Shown here: in pieces, positions 23,901 through 35,944 of the stretch
How the letters are laid out: each line of letters opens with the position of its first letter
Position numbering within the stretch: the first letter of the stretch is position 1
Source: Cymbidium sinense
Taxonomy: Eukaryota; Streptophyta; Magnoliopsida; Asparagales; Orchidaceae
DNA: 64,000 nucleotides
NCBI GenBank assembly: GCA_021442155.1
Contig: CM038216.1
Coordinates: 91,003,666 to 91,067,665 of the forward strand
Reading direction: 5' to 3'
Program-made: the position numbers and the translations under genes
The notes under the pieces: generated by a model
The model's database searches: none
What the model was told of the DNA's origin: nothing
What the model saw: only the letters and a program-made list of their open reading frames with translations

Positions 23901-24440
23901 GTGGTAGGCATATCTAAGATGCTTTATATCGAACCTATCAGGATGATGTCAACCATTCTCAGCACTTGTCAAAAAGGATGCCAAGTTTAAGTGGGATGAT
24001 AAGTGTGAGCATTCCTTCAAGACATCAAGCATTACCTGATGATGTCAATTTTAGCCCTATCCCGGGTATGCCGATCATACTTTACATTGCTATTTTAGTT
24101 GACTCCCTTGGTGCATTGTTGGCCCAAGCTAATGATGAACGAAAGGAAAATGCACTATAAAATGCACTATACTACCTCAGCTATTGTCTAATCCCTACTA
24201 AGGTTAATTATCCACCCATTGAGAAGCATTGCTTAGCTTTAATCTTTGCATCCATAAAGCTACAACACTACATGCTTCCTCATAAGGTGAACATAATCTC
24301 TATCATCAATCCACTACAGTATCTCATGACATGACTGACATTATCAGGATGGTTAGCATGACGGTCCATGATCCTCTCACAGTTTGACATTACCTTTGTA
24401 CCCCTCCATTCGGTGAAAGGACAAGAGCTAGCAGATTTCT
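23901..24440 (+). pseudogene. Retroelement RNase H, first domain (copy A)
   Basis: RNase H removes RNA from the RNA-DNA hybrid after reverse transcription. Visible blocks include the connection 'KDAKFKWDDKCEHSF'-like stretch near 23,970, ILYIAILVDSLGALLAQAND (about 24,080-24,140), a YYLS and NYPPIEK region, LQHYMLPHKVN near 24,265, and SQFDITF followed by KGQELADFLAAHP at about 24,375-24,450. Frameshifts separate these blocks. Confidence 0.82.
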
Positions 24441-24529
24441 TAGCAGCACACCCACTTCATGCTGACTCTTCGCTTAGTGATGATTTGCTCGATGAAAAAA
24501 TCATGAACTTAAGGGATACTAGCATTCAC

Positions 24530-25075
24530 CACTAGGAGATGTACTTTGATGGTACGGCATTCTCTCAAAGAGGAGAAGAACTAGAATCTACTATTCCAGG
24601 AAAGGTAGGGGTAGGACTAGTTCTCTTAACTCTGGACCGCGATGTGATGAGATTCTCATATCATCCGTCCAATCCTTGCACCAATAATAAATATGAGGCT
24701 CATTTTCTGGGAGTTAGCCATTAATCTAAGCATCAAGAACATCAACATCATCGGGGATTCTCAGCTAGTTATCAACTAAATCATTGGGTCCTATAAGGTT
24801 ATAAAGCCCAAGCTCCATGACTACCAGAAGTACACCATGAACTTGTTGGCCCAAATCCTAGAGGTTACCATTTATAAGATTCCTCGAGGAGAGAATATCA
24901 TAGTGTATGCTTTAGCTAAGCTTGCCAAGGAGTTGGCATGTTTGGAGGATGAGTCCATATCAATAAAAGTCCAAAATAGACAAGTATTATCCCTTATTGA
25001 TATTGAACTCATCAAAAAGTACTCTCTTGAAGGGAAGGTTGCCATTGCTAAGAAGGATGATGAGTTAGATTAGAG
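24530..25075 (+). pseudogene. Second, archaeal-type RNase H (aRH) (copy A)
   Basis: A second RNase H of archaeal type is the hallmark of the plant Tat lineage. Seen here: MYFDGTAFSQRG (first acidic residue kept), GVGLVLL, SNPCTNN with the next residues deleted so that the second acidic residue is lost from its usual EAEYEA context, GDSQLVIN (third Asp kept), and ENIIVYALAKLAKELAC, where the usual Asp of ADALA is Tyr. Copy B has the same Asp-to-Tyr change. One frameshift lies near 24,720. Confidence 0.85.
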
Positions 25076-26312
25076 GAAACCATTCATGGATTACCAAAAT
25101 AAAGGTAAACTAGTTCAAAAGAAGTCCCAAGTCCATCAGATGAAGTTGAGCGCACTTTCCTACGCTTCTGTGGATGGTGTCTTATACCGACTGTCTTTCG
25201 GTCATATGTGGTTATGTTGTTTAGACAAGCATGAAGTCCATAAGATCATGATCGAGGTACACTCAGGATTATGTGCAGCCAACCAATCTTCAAGATGAAA
25301 GCCAAGATCAAGAGACTAGATACTAGCCATCGATGATCAAAGATTGCATGGATACGCTAGGCGATGCCACCAATGTCAAATACACGGTGTCCTACACCAA
25401 CCACCCAACATTCTACATCCTACATTAGCCTCATGGCCATTTAAGTGTTGGGGTACCAATAATGGGTCCTGATTGATCCTTATTCATCCAAGGGTCATTC
25501 ATCTTAGCTACCAACTACTTTTCCAAATGGTGAAGATGATTCTTCTTAGAGAGGTCATACTCAAAGATGTGCTCTAACATTTTAGGAACCATATCATATA
25601 TAGGTTCAGAGTGCCTCGATGAAATATATCTGATAATGGTACTGCATTCAAGAGCACTGAGATCAACAACTTTGTCCTGAGACATAGCATATATTGGAGA
25701 TATTCTACCATCAACTACCCAAGGGCAAACGGCTTAGCAGAAGCCTTCAATAAAACTCTCATCCAAATACTAAAAAAGACACTTGACAGTAATAAATGAT
25801 AGTGGCATGAGTAGTTAGTTGAAACCTTGAGGACCTACTACACCACATATAGAACTCCAACTCACTATACTCCTTTATCCTTAGTGTATGGGTCTAAAGC
25901 TATTCTACCATTATAAGTTCAACTCCCATCACTAAGGATAGTTGTGCATAGCAAGATCACAATAGAGCAGGATACCAAGTTATAGTTAGAAGAGTTTGAA
26001 GGTTCGGAGGAGAGACATCTGTGGTCATGCCAAAACCTTGAGTTGTACAAAGCAAACAACAAGTTGGTCTGACCTAGAGGTTTTCAAGTAGGAGAGCTTA
26101 TTTGAGTTCTAAGGAGACCGACATTTCTCTAGATGGGAGGCATTTGAACTCACTTGGGAAGGCCCTTTTTCCATAGAGAAGGCCTACCAAAGAGGATCTT
26201 ATCAGCTTATTAATCATAAGAGAGAGCACCCAATGATTCCAGTCAACTGGTTCTACTAAAAGAAATATAATAAATCATGTTTGAAAATAATTATCATCAA
26301 TGAAATTCCATT
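25076..26312 (+). pseudogene. Retroelement integrase (copy A)
   Basis: Integrase inserts the DNA copy into the genome. The zinc-binding part keeps CHQCQ near 25,365. In the core, the first catalytic Asp is lost: the usual WGTD reads WGTN at about 25,450. The second is kept in SDNGTAFKS (after a TGA at 25,620-25,622), and the Glu is kept in GLAEAFNKTLI near 25,735. Further stops include TAG at 25,812-25,814. The C-terminal region keeps PLSLVYGSKAILP and a FQVGELI stretch. Pol ends at TAA 26,257-26,259 or shortly after. Dead by several lesions. Confidence 0.85.
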
Positions 26313-28230
26313 TTGAATTCAATCTCTTCCATATTGAAAGTATTCTTATTTGTGAATCTACCACGATATGTTTAGAGTAGGTGTAAAGAACCTGAGCATG
26401 GTTCTATCCTTCATCAATATAACACAAACACAAACTACACACAAACATGTAAAACAAACACATATATTTTGTCTTGGGATACTCTGAGTTGAGATAACAC
26501 CCACAGCAATACTCACTCAGTAGCTGCTCTAGGTCGGGCTAACATGCTACCCTACTAGTGTGTCACCCCATTGGTTTTCTTGCTTTGGAGGATGTAAGTC
26601 TTCTAAAGTTTCCTTCCTTACTTGTCCACTACACATTGATGAGTGCCTTATTAGTTTCATAAGCCTTACTTTGTGGCTGGTAGCTACCTAATGTTGGCTT
26701 CGTTTAAGAGGATGTGAGTCTACGATACTTTCTTCATGGATTAACCTTCATGCACTGACTGTGTCAAGCATATTTGAGGTTTAGGATAAGTCCCCTAGTA
26801 GCTCCATCCCTCATGACTGCTTCAAGTCTGGGTCCAGTCTTTCCTTGAGGCTCCTTGCTTAGTAGTCACTCTAGATCAAATAGCATATGTCCTGCCGATG
26901 ATAAACTATCCTGATGATTAGTTCCATTTAGAAAGTTATAAGCCTAAACACTTTCTTTTTAGATTGATCGTTACACATTGACGGGCACCTTAGGTTGGTT
27001 GATTCTCACTATGCTGATGGATACACCACTCATGCTGACGGATACATCTTAGGTTGGTTGGTTCTCGCACCTTAGGATACACCACTCATGGCAAATGTAA
27101 GTTTGCTACACTTTCTCCTTAAGTTGGCCACCGTACACCTATAAGCTTTCTTTTCCAAGGCTTAGGATAATGCCCCTAACAGCACATCCCCTGTGGGCAC
27201 TATATTTGGATCACGTCCTTTGCGACCCCATTTAGACACTACTCAGGATACTATCATATTAGACAGTTCCCTTTCCTAGTAACCACCCCTATGGTTAGAG
27301 AATCCATCCTATGGATGTGTACATTCTCCCTTGGTCCAATAAATCTAAGATAAGTCAAGGTTGATATAGGCCATTCTCAAGATGGTCCCACACCAATAGG
27401 TCCACACAAACATATAAAACAAATATATATTCACTTATGGATTAGGAGGACACCCTTAGCACCTTTTCTTAAGTGGCATCCTATCTTTAGGCGCCAACAA
27501 ACTCCTTATAAGAAGAATCGCCTCACTACTATTGAGTAATATAAGTCCACATTCACTTAGTAGTTTCCCCTAAGTTGGGTTTGATTTATTGTGCTATCAT
27601 CAGGTCACCCGGTAGTTCCCTACTTTAGAAGATGTAAGTCTGCTACGCCTTCTTCCTAGCACAATAATTGCACACCGGAAGGTAACCGCTTAGGTTGACT
27701 ATCTCTACCACACGTCTAGTAGACTATCCCTTTGGATTTATAAATATGAGATAAGATAGGTCTGATATAGCCCCTTCTCAATGGGTCCATTGCACACCAA
27801 CATGGTCCATAAATTCAGTTTACCAAATTTGATCAAGCTAATAAACCTAGTGGTTATGCCCTCAATTCAAAATCAAAATAAACCTAATAAAACATATCAA
27901 ATCACAGGAAATTAAGATAAAATTCATAATGACTACTTTTGAGTTGACATAAGTCCCTAGTGGCATTCACTCAGTAGTCGCCCTAGGTCAGATTCGATTT
28001 ATTGTGCATCCAAAAGGTCACCCCAGATGTTGTTCCTTGCTTTGGAAGATGTAAGCTTGTTAGGACTTCTTCCTAGTACAAGACACCAAAAGGCAACCCC
28101 TAAGGTTGGTTAGCTCTACCCCTTAGCCGGTAGACTATCCTTTTGGATTTGTAAACCTGAGGTAGGTCAAGGCTGATATAGCCCCTTCTTAGTGGGTCCA
28201 TCGCACACCAATAGGGTCCATACATTAACT
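26313..28230. repeat. 3' tandem-repeat region, ~350-700-bp spaced units (copy A)
   Basis: Noncoding region after integrase in which one block recurs: 'cactcagtagtcgccctagg'-like start, GTCACC, 'ttgctttggaagatgtaag', 'ccttaggttggttg', 'gactatcc', 'ggtaggtcaaggctgatata' and 'gggtccat'. Starts are near 26,510, 26,860, 27,545 and 27,955; some units are partial. Long repeat-bearing 3' regions after integrase are typical of Tat-type elements. Matched in copy B at 46,980-48,840. Confidence 0.72.
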
Positions 28231-28785
28231 TAGATTAAATTAAACCCAATATGATTTTCTCTAGTGTAGTTAAATCACACCCTTCTCCTCAGTGGTACCC
28301 CAAATCATATATAAAAATGTCAAGTAAATAAATTAAATTTAAAACCAACATCCCAAGTGGAGCTAAATTAAACCAAGTCCCCGAGTAGAGTCTAAAAAAA
28401 GGAAATCCAACCAAACTTTTATTCCCACTGGATACATCTCCAAATAAATCTATGAAATCAAACTCAAATCCCATTCCTCAATGGAAAGCCTGAACCTGCT
28501 TCCCTAGTGGAAGGTTCATATACCTGATCCCCAACGCACTCGAGCCCATATCTCTAGTAAATATTCCTCCACATCAATTAAAAAAACAAATTATAGTTGA
28601 TTCAATCTTAATCCTAAGTGGATTATAGATTCTTAACCCCAGCAGATCTTCTTTCCACAAATCATATAATCAAATCAAATTCAAACCTTATCCCCAATAG
28701 ATTTTCTTATTCTATGCCCTCACATTCCCTCACATGTCATGCCAATGCATGATCCTAGATATCCATCTATGTAATTCTAATCAAA
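28231..28785. repeat. Interspersed CCCCAGTGGA-like short repeat (copy A)
   Basis: The word TCCCTAGTGGA or close forms (CCCAAGTGGA, TCCCCAGTGGA, TCTCTAGTAAA) recurs every 30-80 bases, for example near 28,350, 28,500 and 28,610. The spacers are AT-rich. Copy B has the same pattern at 48,840-49,440. There is no coding sequence; the 61-codon minus-strand frame at 28,289-28,474 is not matched in copy B. Confidence 0.55.
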
Positions 28786-29800
28786 TATCTTATGCACACC
28801 TTTATAAAATAACAATGTATTGTTCAACAAATTAATTTTTTGTGAGTTTTGATAATGTATTATAATAGTAAAATATACTATAAAGTATAAAAATATTTAG
28901 TAACACACCACCACATTCATATCTATGTGAAGTTATATTGTTATGTACATTGTATTTTAATATGCTTTCATATAATATATTATCTTACATGACACCTTAA
29001 AATGAATCACTTTATGCAAAAAAATTAAAAAATTTGGTTGAAAACTGAACATTTATTTTCGATGCAAAATTCCATTCTTTTTATTAAATGCTAGCACACA
29101 ATGATGTTCCCTAAACACCTTAAATTTGGCCAAATGCCATCATCTTAGCCTATAGATCAATATTTTTATGAATTATACCATAAACTCTACATCATAGCAC
29201 TAAATGATACTAAACAACAAGATCTTTATATATGGCATCTATATTGTAATACATATATTATATTATATTACATATCACATCTGAGGGATTTCTTAAGATA
29301 AAATCATAAAATTAGCCTAAATAATAAAAACTATATATTTTAGTCATATCACTTACATATTTTAAATTGAAATAATACATTATGATGCCATGCTCTACCT
29401 ATTATGAATTTTGCCAAATTCCACCATTTTAAAGTCTAAATTAACATTTTTATAAATAACTCTAGTGTAGGCTCAATTGCATGATTATAGAATACTAAAA
29501 GAATTTAAAATGCGTAGAACACTATATTATGATATATGATTCTATACTTTGCTACAACATATAATATTTATTTTGAACATAAAATCTTACTTTTTAGACT
29601 ATAAGTGGTGTAGCACACCTTTGGTACTACTACATAATTCCAGTTCAAATTTAACAAATTTCATCATCTAATTTATTAAATGAATATTTTTATGATTTAT
29701 ATTAATATAGGCTATAGGGTATAATACCATAATATACTAGAACATTTCAAAACATCTTACAACATCCAAAACACATCATCTCATGATCAAATATATGATT
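28786..29800. repeat. ~240-345-bp satellite-like monomers at right end of copy A
   Basis: Tandem units recognised by a TTTGGCCAAA-type palindrome, or a decayed form, followed by 'ccatcatctta' and 'atttttatgaatta'. Landmarks lie at about 29,122, 29,406 and 29,647. The units are rich in TATTATATTA. Copy B carries one more unit (about 49,480-49,860). The array stops at about 29,800 where telomere-like satellite resumes. Confidence 0.72.
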
Positions 29801-30102
29801 CTATTAATTATAATTTAATTATTTTAGATTTATTTATTTAAGTTAGGGTATTTAGGTTTATTTAAGTTTAGGGTTTAGGGTTTAGTTATTTTAGGATTTA
29901 GGGTTTAGGTTTTAGGTTTGGGGTTTTAGTTTAGGTTTAGTTTTTATGGTTTTAAGGTTTAGGGTTTAAGTTTAGGGTTTAGGGTTTAAGGTTTTAGGTT
30001 TAGGTTTATAGTTTAGATTTTTATGGTTTTAGTGTTTAGGGTTTATTTAGGTTTAGGGTTTGGGGTTTAAGTTTATAGTTTAGGTTTTGGGTTTAAGGTT
30101 TT
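29801..30102 (+). repeat. Telomere-like satellite between copy A and GRP copy 7
   Basis: TTTATT words pass into TTTAGGG-like repeats (29,865-30,095). No gene is seen. Confidence 0.88.
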
Positions 30103-30529
30103 ATAGAGAACAAATTCAGATTCAACATTTCTTATTTTTTATTTCATCAACCAAGTAGAACCCCAAGTTTTCTAAGACACAAGCAATGACATAGAGAAAA
30201 AATGAGCACCCATAGAGAAAATCAAAACCCTAGATAAGTAGAACATCTAAATACACAATTCCATATGTAGCATCTATGTTCTTATTTCTATAGTTCCCAT
30301 CGAACCACCCCCACCTCTGAGTGTGGGATCCATCATATCGATCTCTCTCCTTGCCACCACCATGGTTATAACCTCCATCACTCCCCATCTCCATAACCAC
30401 CACTACTACCACCATCTCCATATCCAGCACCTCCGGATCACCACCACCACTACAATAACCATGCTTTTAGATTTAGACTTAGTGTAATTGACGGTGATTT
30501 TCTTGGCGTCATGGTTTTGCCCATTCTTA
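30103..30529 (-). pseudogene. GRP 3' fragment, copy 7
   Basis: Minus-strand GRP fragment with the RRM end still in frame: KNGQNHDAKKITVNYTKSKS from about 30,528. The tail is partly kept (GGYGDG, YNHGGGKERDRYDGS). The terminus reads WFDGNYRNKN, so the Trp of GNWRN is Tyr and the stop codon is lost. The 3' UTR block runs to about 30,103. Confidence 0.78.
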
Positions 30530-33500
30530 AGGTTTAGGGTTAGTTTAGGGTTTAGGGTTAGTTTAAGGGTTACGGTTTGGGGTTTAGGGTTTTGGGTTGT
30601 AGGTTTTAGGGTTTGGGGCTTAGGTTTAAGGTTTAGGGTTTATGGTTTTAGGGTTTAGTGTTTATGGTTTTAGAGTTTAGTGTTTAAGGTTTAGGGATTA
30701 GGGTTTAGGATTTAAGATTTACAATTTAGAGTTTAGAGTTTAGGGTTTTAGGGTTTAGGGTTTAGGTTTTAGAGCTTAAGGTTTTAGGGTTTAGGGTTTA
30801 GGGTTAGTTTTAGGACTTAGGGATTAAAATTTTATGTTTTAGGGTATAGGGTTTAGGGTTTTAAAATTAAGTATTTACGGTTTAGGATTTAAGTTTATTT
30901 ATTTTTTATTTCTTTATATGAATTTTTTTATTCTTTTATTTTTATTTTGGTTTATTTTTTATTTTAATTTGGTTTAGTTTATTTATTTTGGGTTTTTTTA
31001 TTTTATTTTAGGTTTTTTATTTTAGTTTATTCTTTAGGTTTAGGTTTATTTTTTAGTTGAGTTTTATTTTTATTTTTTATTTAGGTTTAGGTTTATTTTT
31101 TATTTTAGGTTTAGCTTTTTTATTTTATTTTTTTAGGTTTAGGTTTTAAGTTTCTAGTTTAGGTTTATTTTTAGGTTTTATTTTTTAGTTTAGGTCTAGG
31201 TTTATTTTAAGTTTATTTTATTCTATTAAGTTTAGGTTTAAGATTAGGTTTAGGTTTAGGTTTTATTTATTTTAGTTTATTTTATTTTAGTTTTAGGTTT
31301 ATGTTTATTTTATTTTGTTTATTTTAATTTTATTTTAGGATTAGGTTTTTTTTTTGTTTATTAGGTTTTTTTTTTATTTATTTTTGGTTTATTTTTTAGT
31401 CTAGGTTTTATTTAGTTTTATTTTATTTTATTTATGTTTATTTTATTTTAGTTTTTCTTTTATTTAAGTTATTTATTCTTAGGTTTATTTTATTTTTTAG
31501 TTAAATTTAATTTTTATTTATTTTATTTTAGTTTATTTTTATTTTATTTTTATTTTTATTTTTAATTTAATTATATTTTTTGGTTTAGATTTAAGTTTTA
31601 TTTAAAATTTTTATTTATTTTATTTTATTTTATTTAGGTTTAGGTTTTTATTTATTTATTTTAATTTTAAGTTTCACTTAGTTTAGGTTTAGGTTTTTAG
31701 GTTTTTAGGGTTTAGGGTTTTGGGTTGAGTGTTTAGGGTTTATAGTTTGTGGTTTAGGGTTTTATGGTTTAACGTTTGAGGGTTAAGCGTTTAGGGTTTA
31801 GGGTTTAGGGTTTAGGGTTAGGGTTTAGGGTTTGAGGTTTAGGATTTAATGTTTAGGTTTTATGGTTTAGTGTTTTGAGGGTTTAAGGTTTATGGTTTAA
31901 GGTTCATTTAGGGTTTAGGGTTTAGGGTTAGTTTAGGGTTTAAGGTTTAGAGATTTAGGGTTTAGGGTTAAGGTTATGGTTAGGGTTTAGGGTTTATGGT
32001 TTAGGGTTTATGGTTTAAGGTTGATGTTTTAGGGTTAGTTTAGGGTTTAGGGTTTAGGGTTTTATTTTTTTTGTTAATTAAGTAACCCAATAGGTCTATG
32101 TTTATTTAGTTTATTTTTTATTTATTTAGTTTGTTTTAGGATAATTTTTTTATTTGGTTTACTTTATTTATTTTAGTTTTGATTTTTTATTTTAGTTTAT
32201 TTTTTAGGTTTAGGTTTATTTTTTAGTTGAGTTTTATTTTTATTTTCTTTATAAGGTTTATGTTTTATTTTTTAATTTTAGGTTTAGGTTTAGGTTTTTA
32301 TTTTATTTTTTTAGGTTTAGGTTTAGGTTTTTATTTTAGGTTTATTTTTAGGTTTTATTTTTTAGTTTAGGTTTAGGTTTATTTTTAGTTTATTTTATTT
32401 TTTTAGTTTAGTTTTAGGATTAAGTTTAATTTATTTTAGGTTTTGGTTATGGTTTAATTTATTTTAGTTTAGTTTATTTTTTATTTAGGTTAAGGTTTAT
32501 TTTATTTTATTTAGTTTATTTTTATTTTAGGTATAGGTTTTTTTTTTTAGTTTAGGGATTAGGTTTTATTTTTTTATTTATTTTTAGGTTTTTATTTAGT
32601 CTTTATGTTCTTTTTTGGTTTATTTTATTTTAATTTTTTATTTTTAGGTTTTATTCTTAGGTTTATTTTAGTTTTAGTTTTTAGTTTCATATTATTTTAT
32701 TTTAATTTATTTTATTTTATTTTATTTTATTTTATTTTTAAGTTTTGGTTTAGGTTTTTATTTAGGTTTTTCTTTTATTTTATTTTATTTTATTTATTTA
32801 GGTTTAGGTTTTTTTATTTAATTTATTTTAAGGTTTTATTTAGTTTAGGTTTAGGTTTAGGTTTTTAAGATTTTAGGTTTTTAGGGTTTACGGTTTAAAG
32901 TTTAAGGTTTAGGGTTTAGGGTTTAGGGTTTATGGTTTATGGTTTTACAGTTTAGGGTTTTATGGTTTATGGTTTAGGGTTAGGGTTGAGTGCTTAGGGT
33001 TTAGGGTTTAATGTTTAAGCTTAGGGTTTAGGGTTCTGAGGGTTTAGGGTTTAGGATTTAGGGTGAGTTATGATCTAGGGTTTAGAGTTTTTAGGGCTTT
33101 TAGGGTTTAGGGTTAGTTTAGGGTTTAGGGTTTAGCTTTTAGGGTTTAGGGTTTATGGTTTAGGGTTAGGTTTAGGGTTAGGGTTTAGGGTTTAGGGTTT
33201 AGGGTTTAGGGTTTTTTAAGGTTTAGGGTTTAGTGATTATGATAAGGGTTTAGGGTTTAGGGTTATAAGTTTAAGGTTTAGGGTTAGTTTTAGTGTTTAG
33301 GGTTTAGGGTTGAGGGTTAGGGTTTAGGTTTTAATGTTTCTTTTTTTTTTGAAATTAAGTAAACATGTAGGTTTAGTTTATTTTTTATTTATTTTAGTTT
33401 ATTTATTTTTTCTTTTTGTTTAGGTTAATTTTTAATTTTTATTTAGTTTAGTTTATTTATTTTAGTTTTAGTTTTTTATTTTGGTTTATCTTTTAGGTTT

Positions 33501-35508
33501 AGGTTTATTTTTATGTTTATTTTTTAGTTTAGTTTTATTTTTATTATATTTTATAGGTTTAGGTTTTATTTTTAATTTTTAGGCTTAGGCTTAAGTTTAA
33601 ATTTTTATGTTAGGTTTATTTTTGGGCTTTATTATTTAATTGAGGTTTCAGTTTATTTTTAGTTTATTTTTTTATTTAGTTTAGGGTTTAGGTTTAGTTT
33701 ATTTTGGGTTTGGGTTTTATTTATTTTAGTTTATTTTGGTTTAGGTATTTTTTTTTTTTTTAGTTTAAGGTTAAGGTTTTATTTTTTATTTTTTTAAGTT
33801 TATTTTTTTGGTTTAGGTTTTTATTTACTTTTTATTTTTTTATTTTAGTTTATTTCATTTTTAATTTACGTTTAGTTTTTATTTTATTTAAGTATTTTAT
33901 TTTTTGGGTTATTTTATTTTTTTAGTTTTTTTTAGTTTTTTATTTATTGTATTTTAGTTTAGTTTTTATTCTTTATTTTATTTTATTTTTATCTTTAGGT
34001 TTAGGTTTAGGTGTTGGTTTAGGTTTTAGTTTAGTTTTTTTATTTTATTTTATTTAGTTTTAGGTTTATTATTTATTTTATTTTTAGGTTTTATTTAGTT
34101 AAGGTTTAGGTTTTTAAGTTTTTAGGGTTCAGGGTTTAATGATCAGGGTTTGGTGTTTAGAGTTTAAGGTTTAGGGTTGAAGGTTTTAGGATTTAGGGTT
34201 TAGGGTTTAGGATTTAGGATTTAGGGTTTAGGGTTTAAGGTTTAGGGTTTAGGGTTAGATTAGGGTTTAGGATTAATTTAAGGTTTAGGTTTTAAGGTTT
34301 ACGATTTAGGGTTTTAATGTTTAGGGTTTAGGGTTGTAGGTTTAGGGTTCGAGGATTAGGGTTTAGGGTTAGGGTTATTTTCTTTTATTTTTTTATTTAT
34401 ATTTTTTTAATATTAATGTAAACTAGTAGGTTAAGGGTTATTTAGTTTATTTTGTTTTCATTTATTTATTTTAGTTTATTTTATTTTTTATTTTTATGTA
34501 GGTTTATTTTTATTTTTTATTAGTTTAGTTTATTTATTTTAGATTTATTTATTTTAGTTTAGGATTTTTATTTTAGTTTATTTTTTAGGTTAATGTTTAG
34601 GTTTAGGTTTTTTTTGGTTTAGTTTTATTATTATTTTATTTTTTAGGTTTAGGTTTTATTTTATTATTTTGAGGTTTAGGTTTAAGTTTTATTTTTTAAT
34701 TTTTTAGGTTTTAGTTTTAGGTTTCTATTTTAGATTTATTTTTTGTTTTTATTTTTTAGTCTAGTTTTAGGTTTATTTTTAGTTTATTTTATTTTATTTA
34801 ATGTTTGGGATTAGGTTTAGGTTTAGTTTATTTTTTTAGTTTAAGGTTTAGGTTTAGGTTTTTTAGTTTTTTAGGTTTAAGTTTATTTTGTTTTTTTATT
34901 TTAGGTTTATGTTTTTTTAGTTTAGGGTTTAGGTTTTATTATTTATTTAGAGGTTTATTTTTAGGTTTAGGTTTTTATTTAGTTTTTATTTTATTTTATT
35001 TTAGATTTTAGGTTTAGTTTTTATTTTATTTAGGTTTATTATCCTTTAGTTTAGTTTAGGTTTATATTTATTTTATTTTCTTTTAGTTTTTATTTTTTAT
35101 TTAATTTTCTTTTTAGGTTTAGGTTTAGCTTTATGTTTAGGTTTAGGTTTTAGCTTAGGTTTTTATTTTATTTTAGTTTAGATTTTTTATTTACTTTATT
35201 TTTAGGTTTTACTTAGTTTAAGTTTAGTTTTTAGCTTTTTAAGGTTATGGGTTAGTTGAGGGTTTGGGGTTTAGTCTTTAGGGTTTGGGGTTTAGGGTTT
35301 AGAGTTTAGGGTTTAAGTTTTGGGGTTTAGGGTTTAGACTTTAGGGTTTAGGTTTTAGGGTATAGGGTTTAGGGTTTAGGATTTTAGGGTTTAGGTTTAG
35401 TGTTTAGGGTTTAGGGTTTTTAAGATTTAGGGTTTATGGTTTAGAGTTTAAGTTTTAGATCTAGGGTTCAAGTTTTAGTTTAGGGTTTAAAGTTTTCAGA
35501 TTTTTTTA
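30530..35508 (+). repeat. Telomere-like satellite tract 7 (about four monomers)
   Basis: AT-rich monomers with heads near 30,865, 32,071, 33,350 and 34,410, each followed by roughly 0.9 kb of TTTATTTTAGGTTTAGG-type sequence and then 0.2-0.5 kb of TTTAGGG-like repeats (30,530-30,860, 31,690-32,060, 32,880-33,330, 34,110-34,380, 35,240-35,490). The monomer-plus-telomere alternation is at its most regular here. Open frames at 32,605-32,868 and 34,805-35,011 are low-complexity. Confidence 0.9.
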
Positions 35509-35944
35509 GGAGAGAAAAAATTCATATTCAACATTTCTTCTTTTTTATTTCATCAACCAAGTAACACACCAAGTTTTTTAAGACACAAGCGACGACATAG
35601 ATAAAAAATGAGCATGCATTGAGCAAATCAAAATCCCTAGATAACTAGAACCATCTCTACTGTAAAGATACAGTTCTATAAGCAGCAGATCGGATTAGTC
35701 ATTCTTCAATTTCTCCAGTTCCCATTTGAACAACCCCAGATTCTCGAGTAGCGGGATCCACAATCATATCTTCGATCTCTCCCTCTGTCACCACCATGAC
35801 TGCAACCTCCACCGCTCCTCCCGCCTCCATAACCACTTACCACCACATCCAGATTCAGGAGCCCCCACCACCACTATGATAATGCCTTTAGCCGCCTCCA
35901 TGGTAGTTGGTTGATGATCCTTATCAAGGTTATGCCCATTATTA
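35509..35944 (-). pseudogene. GRP 3' fragment, copy 8
   Basis: Minus-strand GRP fragment whose terminus is intact: NGNWRN followed by TGA near 35,712. Upstream the tail is readable in pieces (YHSGGGGS, then a frameshift, GGYGGGRSGGGCSHGGD). The RRM end is eroded (NGHNLDKDHQP). The 3' UTR block is complete. Confidence 0.78.

Larger units (their letters stand above)
14140..29800 (+). mobile_element. Decayed Tat-type Ty3/gypsy retroelement, copy A
   Basis: A 15.7-kb block of non-satellite DNA inserted between telomere-like tracts. It holds a broken pol in the order protease, RT, RNase H, archaeal-type RNase H, integrase (21.84-26.3 kb), which is the plant Tat/Ogre/Retand arrangement. I found no gag, no primer binding site and no convincing pair of long terminal repeats, so the true ends of the element are unknown and part of the left arm may be unrelated. 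The part from about 17.4 kb rightwards is repeated in diverged form at 38.4-50.9 kb. Confidence 0.8.

Noticed and set aside
26313..28230. CRISPR-like array
   Set aside because: The repeats are hundreds of bases long, imperfect and unequally spaced in a plant retroelement; there are no short identical repeats with unique spacers.
14140..29800. Long terminal repeats, target-site duplication and primer binding site of copy A
   Set aside because: I compared the left arm (14.1-17.4 kb) with the right side (26.3-29.8 kb) by eye and found no direct repeat, no tRNA-complementary site I trust and no matching edge bases.
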